From Sporosarcina sp. (GTDB lineage: Bacteria; Bacillota; Bacilli; Bacillales_A; Planococcaceae): a DNA stretch of 64,000 bases. The DNA is taken from positions 1 through 64,000 of the forward strand of contig NZ_JARICI010000044.1 in assembly GCF_029257255.1 (NCBI RefSeq), in the 5' to 3' direction. Shown here in pieces: positions 34,481 to 42,409 of this stretch. Both the position numbers and the translations under genes were made by a program. The notes under the pieces were generated by a model that made no database searches, was not told where the DNA came from, and saw only the letters and a list, made by a program, of their open reading frames with translations. The stretch's first letter is position 1, and the number at the start of each line of letters is the position of its first letter.

Positions 34481-35512
34481 ATGAAGATTGCATGGAAAGA
34501 AATGAAAAAGAGCAAAGCGAAATTTATGATTCTTGGATCAATCATCTTCCTGGTAAGTTTCCTGACATTCATTATCTCAGGGCTTGCTAACGGATTGTCG
34601 CAGGATAACGCGGCACTTATTAAAGATTTGCCTGATGGACAGTTTTATTTAGATAAAGACGCAGATCAAACTTATAATTTATCGAAAATAGATGAAGACA
34701 TACAAAAGAAAACTTTAGCCGACAATCCAGATGCTACTGCATTCTCGGTACAGATGGGCTTCGTCAACGACAAGGATGACAAGCAGCACAGCGTGGCATT
34801 CGTTGCTTCCACAGATTCTAACCTATTCCAAAATGTGAAAGAAGGCGAAATCGTCCTCGACAGTTCTCTGGAGGAAAAAGGAATTAGAGTTGGCGATGTT
34901 TTGACCAACAATCAGTTCAGCGGTGAATTTACGGTTAAAGGATTTGTGGACCAACAGAAATACAGTCACGCACCGGTTGCGTTCATTCAGATGAAAAACT
35001 ATCAGGAGATTTATCGAGTAATGGAAATGCAGACATTATTCATTCCGGGCAAAGATGCTCCTGCGATCAGCGGACTGGAATCGTTCTCGAATAAAGAGTT
35101 CTTAAACGCGATCCCAAGCTACAGCGCAGAACAAATGTCTCTCAACATGATTGTCTGGTTCCTCGTGATTATCAGCGGTATGCTGTTTGCGATTTTCTTC
35201 TATATGATGAACGTTCAGAAAATCGGTTTGTACGGTATTTTGAAAGCAATTGGTATGAAAACCATGTCATTGTTTAAGATGATTTGGTATCAGATGATCG
35301 TCATCACGATTGTGGCATTGGCACTTTCTATTATTCTCAGCCAAGGATTTAATTTTATTGCACCTGAAGGCATGCCGTTCCACTTAACGATGGGTACTGT
35401 TCTGATGCTGTCTGCTGTGTTTTTAGTCGTCGGTTTCATTGGAGCTACCATTTCAGGGTTCCAAATTAAAAAAATCGAACCGCTTCAGGCGATTCAACAA
35501 GGAGAGATGTGA
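34481..35512 (+). CDS. FtsX-like ABC transporter permease (HrtB-type)
   Basis: 343 residues with the MacB/FtsX layout: one N-terminal helix (FMILGSIIFLVSFLTFIISGL), a ~180-residue extracellular domain and three C-terminal helices (from ~residue 225), ending FQIKKIEPLQAIQQGEM, the usual IxPxxAI tail. Short four-helix permeases of this type include the haem exporter HrtB. Substrate could be haem or an antimicrobial; not determined. The ATPase gene starts one base after its stop. GGAGG lies before ATG 34481. Confidence 0.88.
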   Translation: MKIAWKEMKKSKAKFMILGSIIFLVSFLTFIISGLANGLSQDNAALIKDLPDGQFYLDKDADQTYNLSKIDEDIQKKTLADNPDATAFSVQMGFVNDKDDKQHSVAFVASTDSNLFQNVKEGEIVLDSSLEEKGIRVGDVLTNNQFSGEFTVKGFVDQQKYSHAPVAFIQMKNYQEIYRVMEMQTLFIPGKDAPAISGLESFSNKEFLNAIPSYSAEQMSLNMIVWFLVIISGMLFAIFFYMMNVQKIGLYGILKAIGMKTMSLFKMIWYQMIVITIVALALSIILSQGFNFIAPEGMPFHLTMGTVLMLSAVFLVVGFIGATISGFQIKKIEPLQAIQQGEM

Positions 35513-35513
35513 T

Positions 35514-36191
35514 ATGTCTGCCTTTATTATTGATGAAGTGAAAAAAACATTTACGAATGGTGAAATTGAGGAAGAGATATTAAAAGGTGTCAATTTATCG
35601 CTGAAGGAAGGCGAGATTACGGCGCTGGTCGGTCCATCAGGTTCCGGTAAGTCGACCATTCTGACGATTGCTGCAGGTTTGCAAAAAGCGTCGGGCGGAG
35701 AAATTCTGTTTGAGGGAAAAGATATGACCAAGATGAGCCAGGAGGAAGTTCGACATGTTCGGGCCACAGATTTTGGCTTCGTGTTCCAGTCCTCTCATCT
35801 TGTGCCTTTTTTGACGGTAGAAGAGCAGCTGCAGTTGATGCTGGATGTCTCTGAAACGAAAACGAGTAAAAAAGAGCAGACAAAGGCAATAACAGAAATT
35901 CTAAAGATAGTGGATATGGAACACAGGAAAGACGCGTATCCTTCTTCATTGTCCGGCGGAGAGCGTCAACGTGTGGCGATTGCGCGGGCGATCATTCACC
36001 GTCCTAAAATACTTTTTGCCGACGAACCGACAGCAAGTCTCGACACAAAACGCTCAAGAGGGGTTATGGAACTGCTGCAGGAATTAACGAGAACGATGAA
36101 TGTAACGACATTAATGGTTACGCATGATGAAGAAATGCTTCCATACGCAGACCGGATCATTACCATGAGGGACGGCTATATAGTGGAATAA
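35514..36191 (+). CDS. ABC transporter ATP-binding protein (HrtA/LolD/MacB type)
   Basis: 225 residues. Walker A GPSGSGKST (~residues 39-47), Q-loop FVFQSSHLVPFL, signature LSGGERQRVAIARA, Walker B ILFADEPTASLD and the switch histidine in MVTHDEEM. The spacing and DEPTASLD form are typical of ATPases that energise FtsX-like permeases. ATG 35514 has AAGGAGAG upstream; a longer frame from 35439 only reflects overlap with the permease gene. It forms a two-gene operon with the permease. Confidence 0.93.
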   Translation: MSAFIIDEVKKTFTNGEIEEEILKGVNLSLKEGEITALVGPSGSGKSTILTIAAGLQKASGGEILFEGKDMTKMSQEEVRHVRATDFGFVFQSSHLVPFLTVEEQLQLMLDVSETKTSKKEQTKAITEILKIVDMEHRKDAYPSSLSGGERQRVAIARAIIHRPKILFADEPTASLDTKRSRGVMELLQELTRTMNVTTLMVTHDEEMLPYADRIITMRDGYIVE

Positions 36192-36195
36192 AAAG

Positions 36196-36224
36196 AGGAC
36201 GGCTTATGGCCGTCCTTTGTTTTG
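36196..36224 (+). terminator. terminator of the ABC pair
   Basis: AGGACGGC (36196-36203) pairs with GCCGTCCT (36209-36216), followed by TTGTTTTGTT. Confidence 0.75.
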
Positions 36225-36388
36225 TTATTTGTCACAAATTTTTCCTGATCCGGAAATGCATACACAGCAAGCTTTCGACATAATTTGCACTGCTTTTAAG
36301 TCAGAACACTCCTAGACGAAAACTGCCAATTATGGTAAGTTTGAATTGGTATTTATATGAAATTTGTAGAAAAAAAGGAGGAGTAAAC

Positions 36389-37363
36389 ATGAAACGAACA
36401 ACATCGTTAGTCTTAGGTTTTATTGTCATCGTTTGTTTGGTTGTCATCGCATTGATGGGTAACCAGATCCGCCTCAATAAAGATCAATCGTCAGAAACTC
36501 CTGAAAATGAAGAAGCAACACAAGAAGTAGCAGGAATCCAACACAACCCGCCATCAATGGATGATGTACCAGATGGGCCTGAAGGGGAAGCAATCAAACG
36601 AGGATTTGACTTGTTTGATGATACATCGAATGTATTACGTTCAGAAGCAGCGTCAGTTGAAGACGGAATTGCCCGAGTGAATGAATTGTCTTGTACTAGC
36701 TGTCACGCAGGAGCAGGGACAGATGAAGGGGTTTCTTCAATGGTGGGTATGTCTGCGGTTTATCCGATGTATATCGGACGCTCCGGACAAATGGTCACAT
36801 TGGAAGAACGAATTAACGGCTGTATGGTGAGAAGTATGGATGGTCAGAAATTTGCAGCAGACGATGAAGATCTGGATGCAATGGTTGCATACTTAACGTA
36901 TATTTCTGAAGGTATTCCGGTAGGTGCCGAGCTGGATTGGCGCCACCAGAACAGTATTGATGAGTTGCCGACACCAAACGTAGAGAATGGCGAAGAACTG
37001 TATCAGGCATCTTGTATTGCTTGTCATGGTGAAAATGGCGAGGGAACGGGTTCGAACACAGGACCGAAACTATGGGGTGACGGATCATTCAACGACGGCG
37101 CGGGAATTGCGCGTATGACGAAGATGGCCGGATATGTACAGAAGAACATGCCGGTTGGTCAGGAAAACACTCTTTCAGATCAGGAAGCAAGTGACCTGGC
37201 AGCGTTTATTCTGTCAAAAGATCGTCCTGAATGGAAAAATCACGATAAAGACTGGCCGAATGGCGGACGTCCGAATGATACAATGACAAAAGAACTTCGC
37301 GATCAAGTGAAAGACGGCACGATTAATTGGGATGAAGTACTGGTTAAGCCAGAGAAAAAATAA
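36389..37363 (+). CDS. TsdA-like membrane-anchored dihaem cytochrome c
   Basis: 324 residues from ATG 36389 (AGGAGG upstream). An N-terminal helix (LVLGFIVIVCLVVIALM) anchors it outside the membrane. Two haem c sites: CTSCH (~residue 109) and CIACH (~residue 213). Between them, RINGCMVRSMDG and the preceding GRSGQMVTLEERI match the pattern I recall from TsdA thiosulfate dehydrogenases and relatives, which join two thiosulfate to tetrathionate or run the reverse. A role in thiosulfate or sulfur-compound electron transfer is therefore suggested, not shown. Generic dihaem electron carrier is the alternative. No other cytochrome gene adjoins it; monocistronic. Confidence 0.82.
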   Translation: MKRTTSLVLGFIVIVCLVVIALMGNQIRLNKDQSSETPENEEATQEVAGIQHNPPSMDDVPDGPEGEAIKRGFDLFDDTSNVLRSEAASVEDGIARVNELSCTSCHAGAGTDEGVSSMVGMSAVYPMYIGRSGQMVTLEERINGCMVRSMDGQKFAADDEDLDAMVAYLTYISEGIPVGAELDWRHQNSIDELPTPNVENGEELYQASCIACHGENGEGTGSNTGPKLWGDGSFNDGAGIARMTKMAGYVQKNMPVGQENTLSDQEASDLAAFILSKDRPEWKNHDKDWPNGGRPNDTMTKELRDQVKDGTINWDEVLVKPEKK

Positions 37364-37372
37364 TCAAATGAC

Positions 37373-37407
37373 AACGTCTGCTGATTCATGTGGCAGGCGT
37401 TTTTTTG
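37373..37407 (+). terminator. terminator of the cytochrome gene
   Basis: AACGTCTGC (37373-37381) pairs with GCAGGCGTT (one T-G pair) around 11 bases, followed by a T-run. Confidence 0.8.
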
Positions 37408-37476
37408 TATGGTAATATAAAAACATATAAAAAGAATATGGTTAATGATAACTTGTGAGAAAAGGGGAGAATATAC

Positions 37477-38106
37477 GTGCAATCACCATTTACGTTTACA
37501 CATACAGCACCAGCTGTAAAAGAAGGAAAGCAGCCGGCAATATTCTTGTTTCACGGCATGGGCAGTCATGAAGGAGATCTGCCTCAACTAGTTTCAGATT
37601 TTGAGGAAAGCCATCATATATTCAGTCTAAGAGGACCGGTCGTGCATGCACCCGGTTATGCGTTTTTTACTATTGAAGAAGAAGGCAAACCGGTGCGCGA
37701 AGTATTCGATAAAGTAGTGGTCTACATCCAGGCATTCATCCGCGAAGTGATTACGGAGTTTGACTTAGACCCTGATCGTTTGACGGTTGTCGGGTTCAGT
37801 CAGGGAGCTGTACTTGCACAAACGCTGGGCTTAACGATGATTCCTTCTATGCATGGGGTAGCAGCGCTCAGCGGCTACGTACCGGACTTTGTGAAGGATG
37901 AATATGCAAAGCAGTCGGTGGATCAACTGCAGGTATTCATTTCGCACGGAGACTATGATTATGTCATTCCATCTCAGTCAGGTGTGGAGAGCAAAGAGTA
38001 TTTTGAATCTCTTGGAGCCAATGTGACGTTTAAGACGTATGGCGACGGACATGGTGTAACGCCTGAAAACCAGCGTGATCTGACTACGTTTCTTCGTTCG
38101 CTGTGA
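37477..38106 (+). CDS. alpha/beta hydrolase (phospholipase/carboxylesterase type)
   Basis: 209 residues. Oxyanion-hole segment FLFHGMGSHEGD, nucleophile serine in GFSQGAVLA (~residue 109), acid in SHGDYDYVIP (~165) and histidine in GDGHGV (~194): a full triad of the phospholipase/carboxylesterase subfamily of small esterases. No signal peptide, so cytoplasmic. Start GTG 37477 with AAAGGGGAG upstream. Its stop TGA overlaps a GTG (38103) that opens the ancestral frame of the next gene, so it heads a small operon. Confidence 0.9.
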   Translation: MQSPFTFTHTAPAVKEGKQPAIFLFHGMGSHEGDLPQLVSDFEESHHIFSLRGPVVHAPGYAFFTIEEEGKPVREVFDKVVVYIQAFIREVITEFDLDPDRLTVVGFSQGAVLAQTLGLTMIPSMHGVAALSGYVPDFVKDEYAKQSVDQLQVFISHGDYDYVIPSQSGVESKEYFESLGANVTFKTYGDGHGVTPENQRDLTTFLRSL

Positions 38107-38135
38107 AGAGGAAAATCCGTCCATTCTAGATCATT

Positions 38136-38999
38136 ATGACGATTGTTGTCATCAGCTGGGCTGTTAATTTTGCGTATGCAGAATCAAAGAAGCTAGACCA
38201 ACCTATTTTTGTTGACCATTATATTGATGTCTGGTGGGAAGAAGATCCGTACTTTACCATCTATTACCTGGCCAATAAAGAGGATCGCTCTACTATACAA
38301 TGGGTTGAATTGGAAGATTGGCAGGGTGTGCCGGAGCGCAATGGCATGGATGTTGAGTTTGAAGAAGTTGACCAGTTCGGCCGTTATTCTTTACGCCGTG
38401 TGACGCTGCAAATGAATGGACTGCCCGAAATAACAGAGGCAAAGGAGTTCCGTGAGATAACAGCTTACTTTACGGAAGGTCCTCCTGTCCGGGCGGAGAT
38501 CGGGCAAATTACCGTTCAGCCGCCTTATGATACAAAGCAACTGTTCAGAGAGCATCCTCATTATGATTTGAATTATAAAAAAACGCAGCTGACAACAGAA
38601 GAAGACATCACGGTCGAGTCGGTGACGACATCTTTTGATGAGGTGCTGCAAAATCAGTTTTTCATCAAGCTGTATATGCGCGAGCGTTCACTGGATCAAA
38701 GAACTTTGCCTGAAGGAATGAATGTGTATGAAGAAAAGTTTTGGCAAGACATTCCGGGAATAGACGCGCGGGCGGTTCAGTTTCCTTTCGATATGAAGAA
38801 AGGTGAGCGTTTGACTGTTACCGGCACTGCAAATGTAGAGATGAGTAGTGTGTTGCAGATGGATATTGAAGTCGCGGGGAAAACAGCTGAAAATGAACCA
38901 TTTGCTGTAAGAACCGAATATAGATCCGAGCCGCAGTTTACCGGGCAGGAAATCAAACAGCTGATTGACAAGAGAACGGAGGCGGAAGCGAATGAATAA
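38136..38999 (+). CDS. probable exported protein, start region damaged by TAG
   Basis: 287 residues from ATG 38136. The first 17 residues (ISWAVNFAYA) look like the hydrophobic end of a signal peptide, but the basic N-region and a ribosome binding site are missing. In the same frame, a GTG at 38103, overlapping the stop of the hydrolase, reads VKRKIRPF, then TAG (38127-38129), then IIMTIVV. Replacing TAG with a sense codon would give a perfect signal peptide. The mature part (~265 residues) is beta-rich and acidic with no recognised domain. Either a recent nonsense mutation, a sequencing error or re-initiation at 38136. The downstream gene overlaps its stop. Confidence 0.6.
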   Translation: MTIVVISWAVNFAYAESKKLDQPIFVDHYIDVWWEEDPYFTIYYLANKEDRSTIQWVELEDWQGVPERNGMDVEFEEVDQFGRYSLRRVTLQMNGLPEITEAKEFREITAYFTEGPPVRAEIGQITVQPPYDTKQLFREHPHYDLNYKKTQLTTEEDITVESVTTSFDEVLQNQFFIKLYMRERSLDQRTLPEGMNVYEEKFWQDIPGIDARAVQFPFDMKKGERLTVTGTANVEMSSVLQMDIEVAGKTAENEPFAVRTEYRSEPQFTGQEIKQLIDKRTEAEANE

Positions 39000-39558
39000 A
39001 GCGTTTCGGCTGATGTTTTGGGGGTATATCTTCGTGTTTTTCCGGATCCATTTAGGCATTGATCTGCTGGCGGATCCAATCGGCTATTATTTGATTTACT
39101 TGGGAGCCGGACTGATGAGTGAACGCATTCCCGCAGCAAAGAAAGCAGAAACGGTAGCTATTGTCGGTTTACTGATTTCCATACCTGGTATGTTCGTGAA
39201 CTTATCTGAAGTGACGGGCGGCCTGTGGGTGCTGTACGCAGAAGGATTATTCATTTGGAAAGTAATCACGGTCTATTACTTATTTGGAACATGGAAATCG
39301 GCGATTCAACATGTCGGCCAGAGCCGATTGCGCCAGCGCGTGCAGATTACGTATGTCTGGTATATGGGCATCCATTTTATTATGATGCTGCTGACGGCAT
39401 TTTCGTTGAATGTAGGCGGCAGTGAGTGGACGTCGCTGTTCTTGTTTTTCAGCCTGATGGTCATTGTGATGGATGTGGTTTTGCTGGTGCTGATTGCAGC
39501 GTTGCGGAGAGTGGATTGGGAAGCGGATCACTCCAATCATATTAATCGTTTAATATAG
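38992..39558 (+). CDS. multi-pass membrane protein, function unknown
   Basis: 188 residues with about five hydrophobic helices (MFWGYIFVFFRIHLGIDLL, IVGLLISIPGMFV, GLFIWKVITVYYLFG, MGIHFIMMLLTAFSL, LMVIVMDVVLLVLIAAL). ATG 38992 with GGAGG upstream overlaps the preceding stop by eight bases, so the exported protein, or what remains of it, and this membrane protein are coupled and probably act together. No family recognised. Confidence 0.78.
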   Translation: MNKAFRLMFWGYIFVFFRIHLGIDLLADPIGYYLIYLGAGLMSERIPAAKKAETVAIVGLLISIPGMFVNLSEVTGGLWVLYAEGLFIWKVITVYYLFGTWKSAIQHVGQSRLRQRVQITYVWYMGIHFIMMLLTAFSLNVGGSEWTSLFLFFSLMVIVMDVVLLVLIAALRRVDWEADHSNHINRLI

Positions 39559-39583
39559 CGATGTTCAAAATTTCTACAATTTG

Positions 39584-39615
39584 AAGTCCTCACAAAAAAA
39601 CGTGAGGACTTTTTT
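39584..39615 (+). terminator. terminator of the three-gene cluster
   Basis: AAGTCCTCAC (39584-39593) pairs with GTGAGGACTT (39602-39611) around eight bases, followed by TTTT. Confidence 0.88.
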
Positions 39616-39688
39616 GCATTTTCATGAGAATAATTGGTAAGTTCATTCGTTGTAGTAAGTAAGAACAGTTTATCAAGGAGAAGTGATG

Positions 39689-40258
39689 ATGAAATCTACA
39701 GAGAGAAATTTTATTCGGAGGCTGAAACGCAAGAAGGAAGATGCGATTGAATATGTCGTGGATGCCTATTTGCCCTTCGTCAAAGCGGTGGTGTATAAAG
39801 TGCTGGGTTCGCTGCAGACGGAGGCAGACATGGATGAATGCATCAGTGATGTGTTCCTGGCGGTATGGGAGAACAGCGATCAGTTTGAAGGGGAAGCAGC
39901 GGATTTCAAAAAGTGGATCTGCATGGTGGCGAAGTATAAAGCGATTGATCAGTATCGGCGGATGGAGAAGCGAAAAACTCGGGAACAGGGGATGGACGAT
40001 ATGTCATTCATCAGCGACAGCAATGCGGTGGGGGACCTTCTCGCAAAAGAAGAGCAGGAAGAATTATTGGTGGCTATGAGCAAGTTAAATGAAGTAGACC
40101 GCGATATTTTTACCATGAAGTATTTTCTGGATATGTCGAATAGCGAAATTGCGGATTCCCTCTGCGTAACAAAGGCAGCGATCGATAACCGGCTGTATCG
40201 TGGCAAGAAGCAGCTGTCGTTATTAATAAAAAGCGAATGGAAGGAAGAGTGCATATGA
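39689..40258 (+). CDS. ECF-type RNA polymerase sigma factor (DUF4179-paired)
   Basis: About 189 residues. Region 2: DECISDVFLAVWENSDQF and FKKWICMVAKYKAIDQYRR; region 4: LNEVDRDIFTMKYFLDMSNSEIADSLCVTKAAIDNRLYRGKKQL. ATG 39689 (AAGGAG eight bases upstream) is chosen over ATG 39686 and GTG 39683. Its last bases ATATGA contain the start of the anti-sigma gene. Distinct from the sigma factor at 30132, which pairs with a zinc-finger anti-sigma. A weak ECF-like promoter (TGAGAA 39625, CGTTGT 39648, 17-base spacer) lies upstream. Confidence 0.9.
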   Translation: MKSTERNFIRRLKRKKEDAIEYVVDAYLPFVKAVVYKVLGSLQTEADMDECISDVFLAVWENSDQFEGEAADFKKWICMVAKYKAIDQYRRMEKRKTREQGMDDMSFISDSNAVGDLLAKEEQEELLVAMSKLNEVDRDIFTMKYFLDMSNSEIADSLCVTKAAIDNRLYRGKKQLSLLIKSEWKEECI

Positions 40259-41289
40259 AGTCCATTTATAAACGATTGAACGATCTAAATATAGAGGAGG
40301 AAATCAAGCCAGTGGGAGTATGCGATGAAGAAAATGAGGCCATGAAGCAGCTTGTGCGAAAGAAAATTCATCCTAAACGACGCATGCCGAAAGTTTGGCG
40401 CAATGTGGCCGCTGCAGCAGTCATTACGGTGGCTTCCGTTACGGCAGTGGGTATTGGATTCCCGACACTTGCCAGCCAGATACCCATTTTCAGTAATATC
40501 TTTTCTATATTCAATGAAGAACAGGATGGTTTCTATACAGATTATGAGGAATATGCTGTAGATATAGAACAGGCGCAGACGAGCAATGGGATTACGATCA
40601 TGGTCGATCGAGCGGTGTATGATGGGAAGACGGTTACGCTGACCTACTCCGTGGAAACAGAGAAGGAACTTGGAGAAAATGCGGGCGTCAATGCCTCTAT
40701 GGATGTAAAACATTCAAATGGCTCATCGGGGACTTCAACAGCCCTAAAAAAAGTGGAAGACAACAAATATGTCGGAATGATTACCACGACTCCGGATTTT
40801 GATAAAAGTCGAGAGTCTGTAGAGGTAAGCTGGGTCCCGGGCAGTGTAGTCCAATACGACACGATGAATGAAATAGAAGGTGACTGGAATTTTCATTTTA
40901 CACTGCATCCTGTAACGGGTAATATTCAGACAACTGGTCAGTCGACAGCCAAAGAGGGAGTAGAAATTTCCATTGATGAAATCCGTTATACTGATATTTC
41001 GACAATCATCGAATACAGCCAGAAAGTTGACCCGTCCGTAACAAATAAGTGGGAATGGGTTACAGCAGATCTGAAAGTTATAGATAATCTGGGAAATGAA
41101 TATTTCACCAATGGCAATGGCGGATTCAGTGAAAATGATCAGGATTATTATTGGAGTACTACAGTGAAGAAAATTGATGAAAAAGCGACTTCACTAATCT
41201 TTACGCCAGAAATTATTCTAAGTGAAGACAGCGGGCAGGGTCATGAAGTACTGATGCTTGATCCGATCGAAGTGCAGTTGGATAGATAA
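40255..41289 (+). CDS. DUF4179-domain anti-sigma factor
   Basis: 344 residues. A ~55-residue cytoplasmic part with no HxxxCxxC zinc site, one membrane helix (VAAAAVITVASVTAVGIGF, ~residues 57-75), then an extracellular DUF4179-type region (VDIEQAQTSNGITIMVDRAVYDGKTVTLTYSV) and a second beta domain to the C-terminus (VKEGVEISIDEIRYTD-like). It starts at ATG 40255 inside the sigma stop region (4-base overlap). This is the non-zinc version of the anti-sigma layout at 30676. It probably tethers the 39689 sigma factor. Confidence 0.87.
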   Translation: MKSIYKRLNDLNIEEEIKPVGVCDEENEAMKQLVRKKIHPKRRMPKVWRNVAAAAVITVASVTAVGIGFPTLASQIPIFSNIFSIFNEEQDGFYTDYEEYAVDIEQAQTSNGITIMVDRAVYDGKTVTLTYSVETEKELGENAGVNASMDVKHSNGSSGTSTALKKVEDNKYVGMITTTPDFDKSRESVEVSWVPGSVVQYDTMNEIEGDWNFHFTLHPVTGNIQTTGQSTAKEGVEISIDEIRYTDISTIIEYSQKVDPSVTNKWEWVTADLKVIDNLGNEYFTNGNGGFSENDQDYYWSTTVKKIDEKATSLIFTPEIILSEDSGQGHEVLMLDPIEVQLDR

Positions 41290-41339
41290 GCATTGCAAAA
41301 TATTAACGGGATGGTCAACAGATAGTTTGCATATTAATT

Positions 41340-41366
41340 AGCACCGCATTGCGCGGTGCTTTTTTA
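41340..41366 (+). terminator. terminator of the second ECF operon
   Basis: AGCACCGC (41340-41347) pairs with GCGGTGCT (41353-41360), followed by six T. The next 208 bases to 41574 are AT-rich with no gene seen. Confidence 0.88.
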
Positions 41367-41574
41367 TTTTGGAAGGCGTTTATGGATATACCTGGTATAA
41401 TAACATTAAATATGAAAGAACTGTATGTAAGATAGGCGCCAAATTAAGCTACTTCCTGTTTATAAAAGTATTCATACCGAATATGATCTGACGGCAACAA
41501 TGTTGCAAAAGGTTCGTATTGCAATTCTATAGTCCAGGAATCTACTAAAGTTATTTATATGAGGGGGAAGATCA

Positions 41575-41772
41575 ATGGGATGGGGAGTTATTTTACTGCC
41601 AATTGTAGGTTTGTTTATTTTGTACGTAGTAATTTTTACAGCGGTAAAAGACGGAATTGACAGATCAGAGCTTGGTAAATTAATAACAAAGAAGTATGGG
41701 GGTAAAGAGGAAGTTACGCCGGTCAGTGATGATGAAGTTGAAAAGGAATTAGAAGACGAATTTAAGAAATAG
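41575..41772 (+). CDS. small single-helix membrane protein
   Basis: 65 residues: one membrane helix (VILLPIVGLFILYVVIFTAV, residues 4-23) and a strongly charged C-terminal tail rich in Lys/Glu. GAGGGGGAAG precedes ATG 41575. Not recognised. It is the first member of the series of small genes separated by GGGGGC/GGGCC elements. Confidence 0.65.
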   Translation: MGWGVILLPIVGLFILYVVIFTAVKDGIDRSELGKLITKKYGGKEEVTPVSDDEVEKELEDEFKK

Positions 41773-41794
41773 AGATGGTGGATATTAAATAAAT

Positions 41795-41850
41795 GGGGGG
41801 AAATGCTTTATAAGCGATTTCGTCTATATCGCAGTCGGGGTCAAATTCTT
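41795..41850. repeat. cassette-type element A
   Basis: GGGGGG (41795) and CGGGGTC (41836) frame ~36 bases, then AAATTCTTTAATTAAC. Weak member of the element family seen more clearly at 43371 and 44011. It ends about 18 bases before the following lipoprotein start. Confidence 0.35.
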
Positions 41851-41867
41851 TAATTAACAAGAAATTG

Positions 41868-42245
41868 ATGAAAAAGTTATTTTTAATAATGTTCTCTGCT
41901 CTTGTAATCTTACCCTTATCAGCATGTGCACAGAAAAAGTTAAGCTTTGACGAAGTAGATGCTGTTCCCCAAAAAGTAACAGAAGCAATAAACCCTGACG
42001 ATCAACTTCAAGTGATTAATAAAAACAGCAAAGTGTATTACATTGTTTTTCGATCGCAAGAAGATGTTAAATCCAGTTTAGAATCAGTGAATACGACAGC
42101 ACTTATCAAGTTAGATGAAGTGGATGTGAGTGATAATGAACTAAAGCAATATGTATATACTTTAACAATGGATCAATCTCATGACACAATTGATATCAAA
42201 GTTAATGGTGAATCATCGTCTTATCCTGTGATTATTATAGACTAG
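41868..42245 (+). CDS. small lipoprotein, function unknown
   Basis: 125 residues. Signal peptide with lipobox LSAC (residues 16-19, LILPLSACAQKK context). The mature domain of ~105 residues is mixed alpha/beta and reads like a small secreted sensor or inhibitor fold, but no family is recognised. ATG 41868 has no good Shine-Dalgarno; TTG 41865 is an alternative. It is followed by element B. Confidence 0.65.
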   Translation: MKKLFLIMFSALVILPLSACAQKKLSFDEVDAVPQKVTEAINPDDQLQVINKNSKVYYIVFRSQEDVKSSLESVNTTALIKLDEVDVSDNELKQYVYTLTMDQSHDTIDIKVNGESSSYPVIIID

Positions 42246-42300
42246 CAGTTGTGATTCTAAGATAAAAAATCTATTTCAGTAATCGGGCCATTTTATGAAA
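42245..42300. repeat. cassette-type element B
   Basis: GCAGTT (42245-42250), 32 bases, then ATCGGGCCATTTTATGAAAC (42282-42301 region). The right half is nearly identical to element D (GGGCCATTTTGATGAAA). It overlaps the last bases of the lipoprotein gene. Confidence 0.5.
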
Positions 42301-42409
42301 CAAAATATTTTCGGAGTTAATAAATGAATATTGCATCCTAAATAAGTAATTTTTAATGATTTTATTTTAGCGTATACAAGTATGGCATAATTATTTTTGA
42401 GGTGATTAC

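Noticed and set aside
34312..39641. Shared 13-mer ATAATTGGTAAGT upstream of the ABC pair and of the second ECF sigma gene
   Set aside because: A 13-base match in AT-rich DNA is expected by chance many times in 64 kb; no consistent promoter spacing goes with it.
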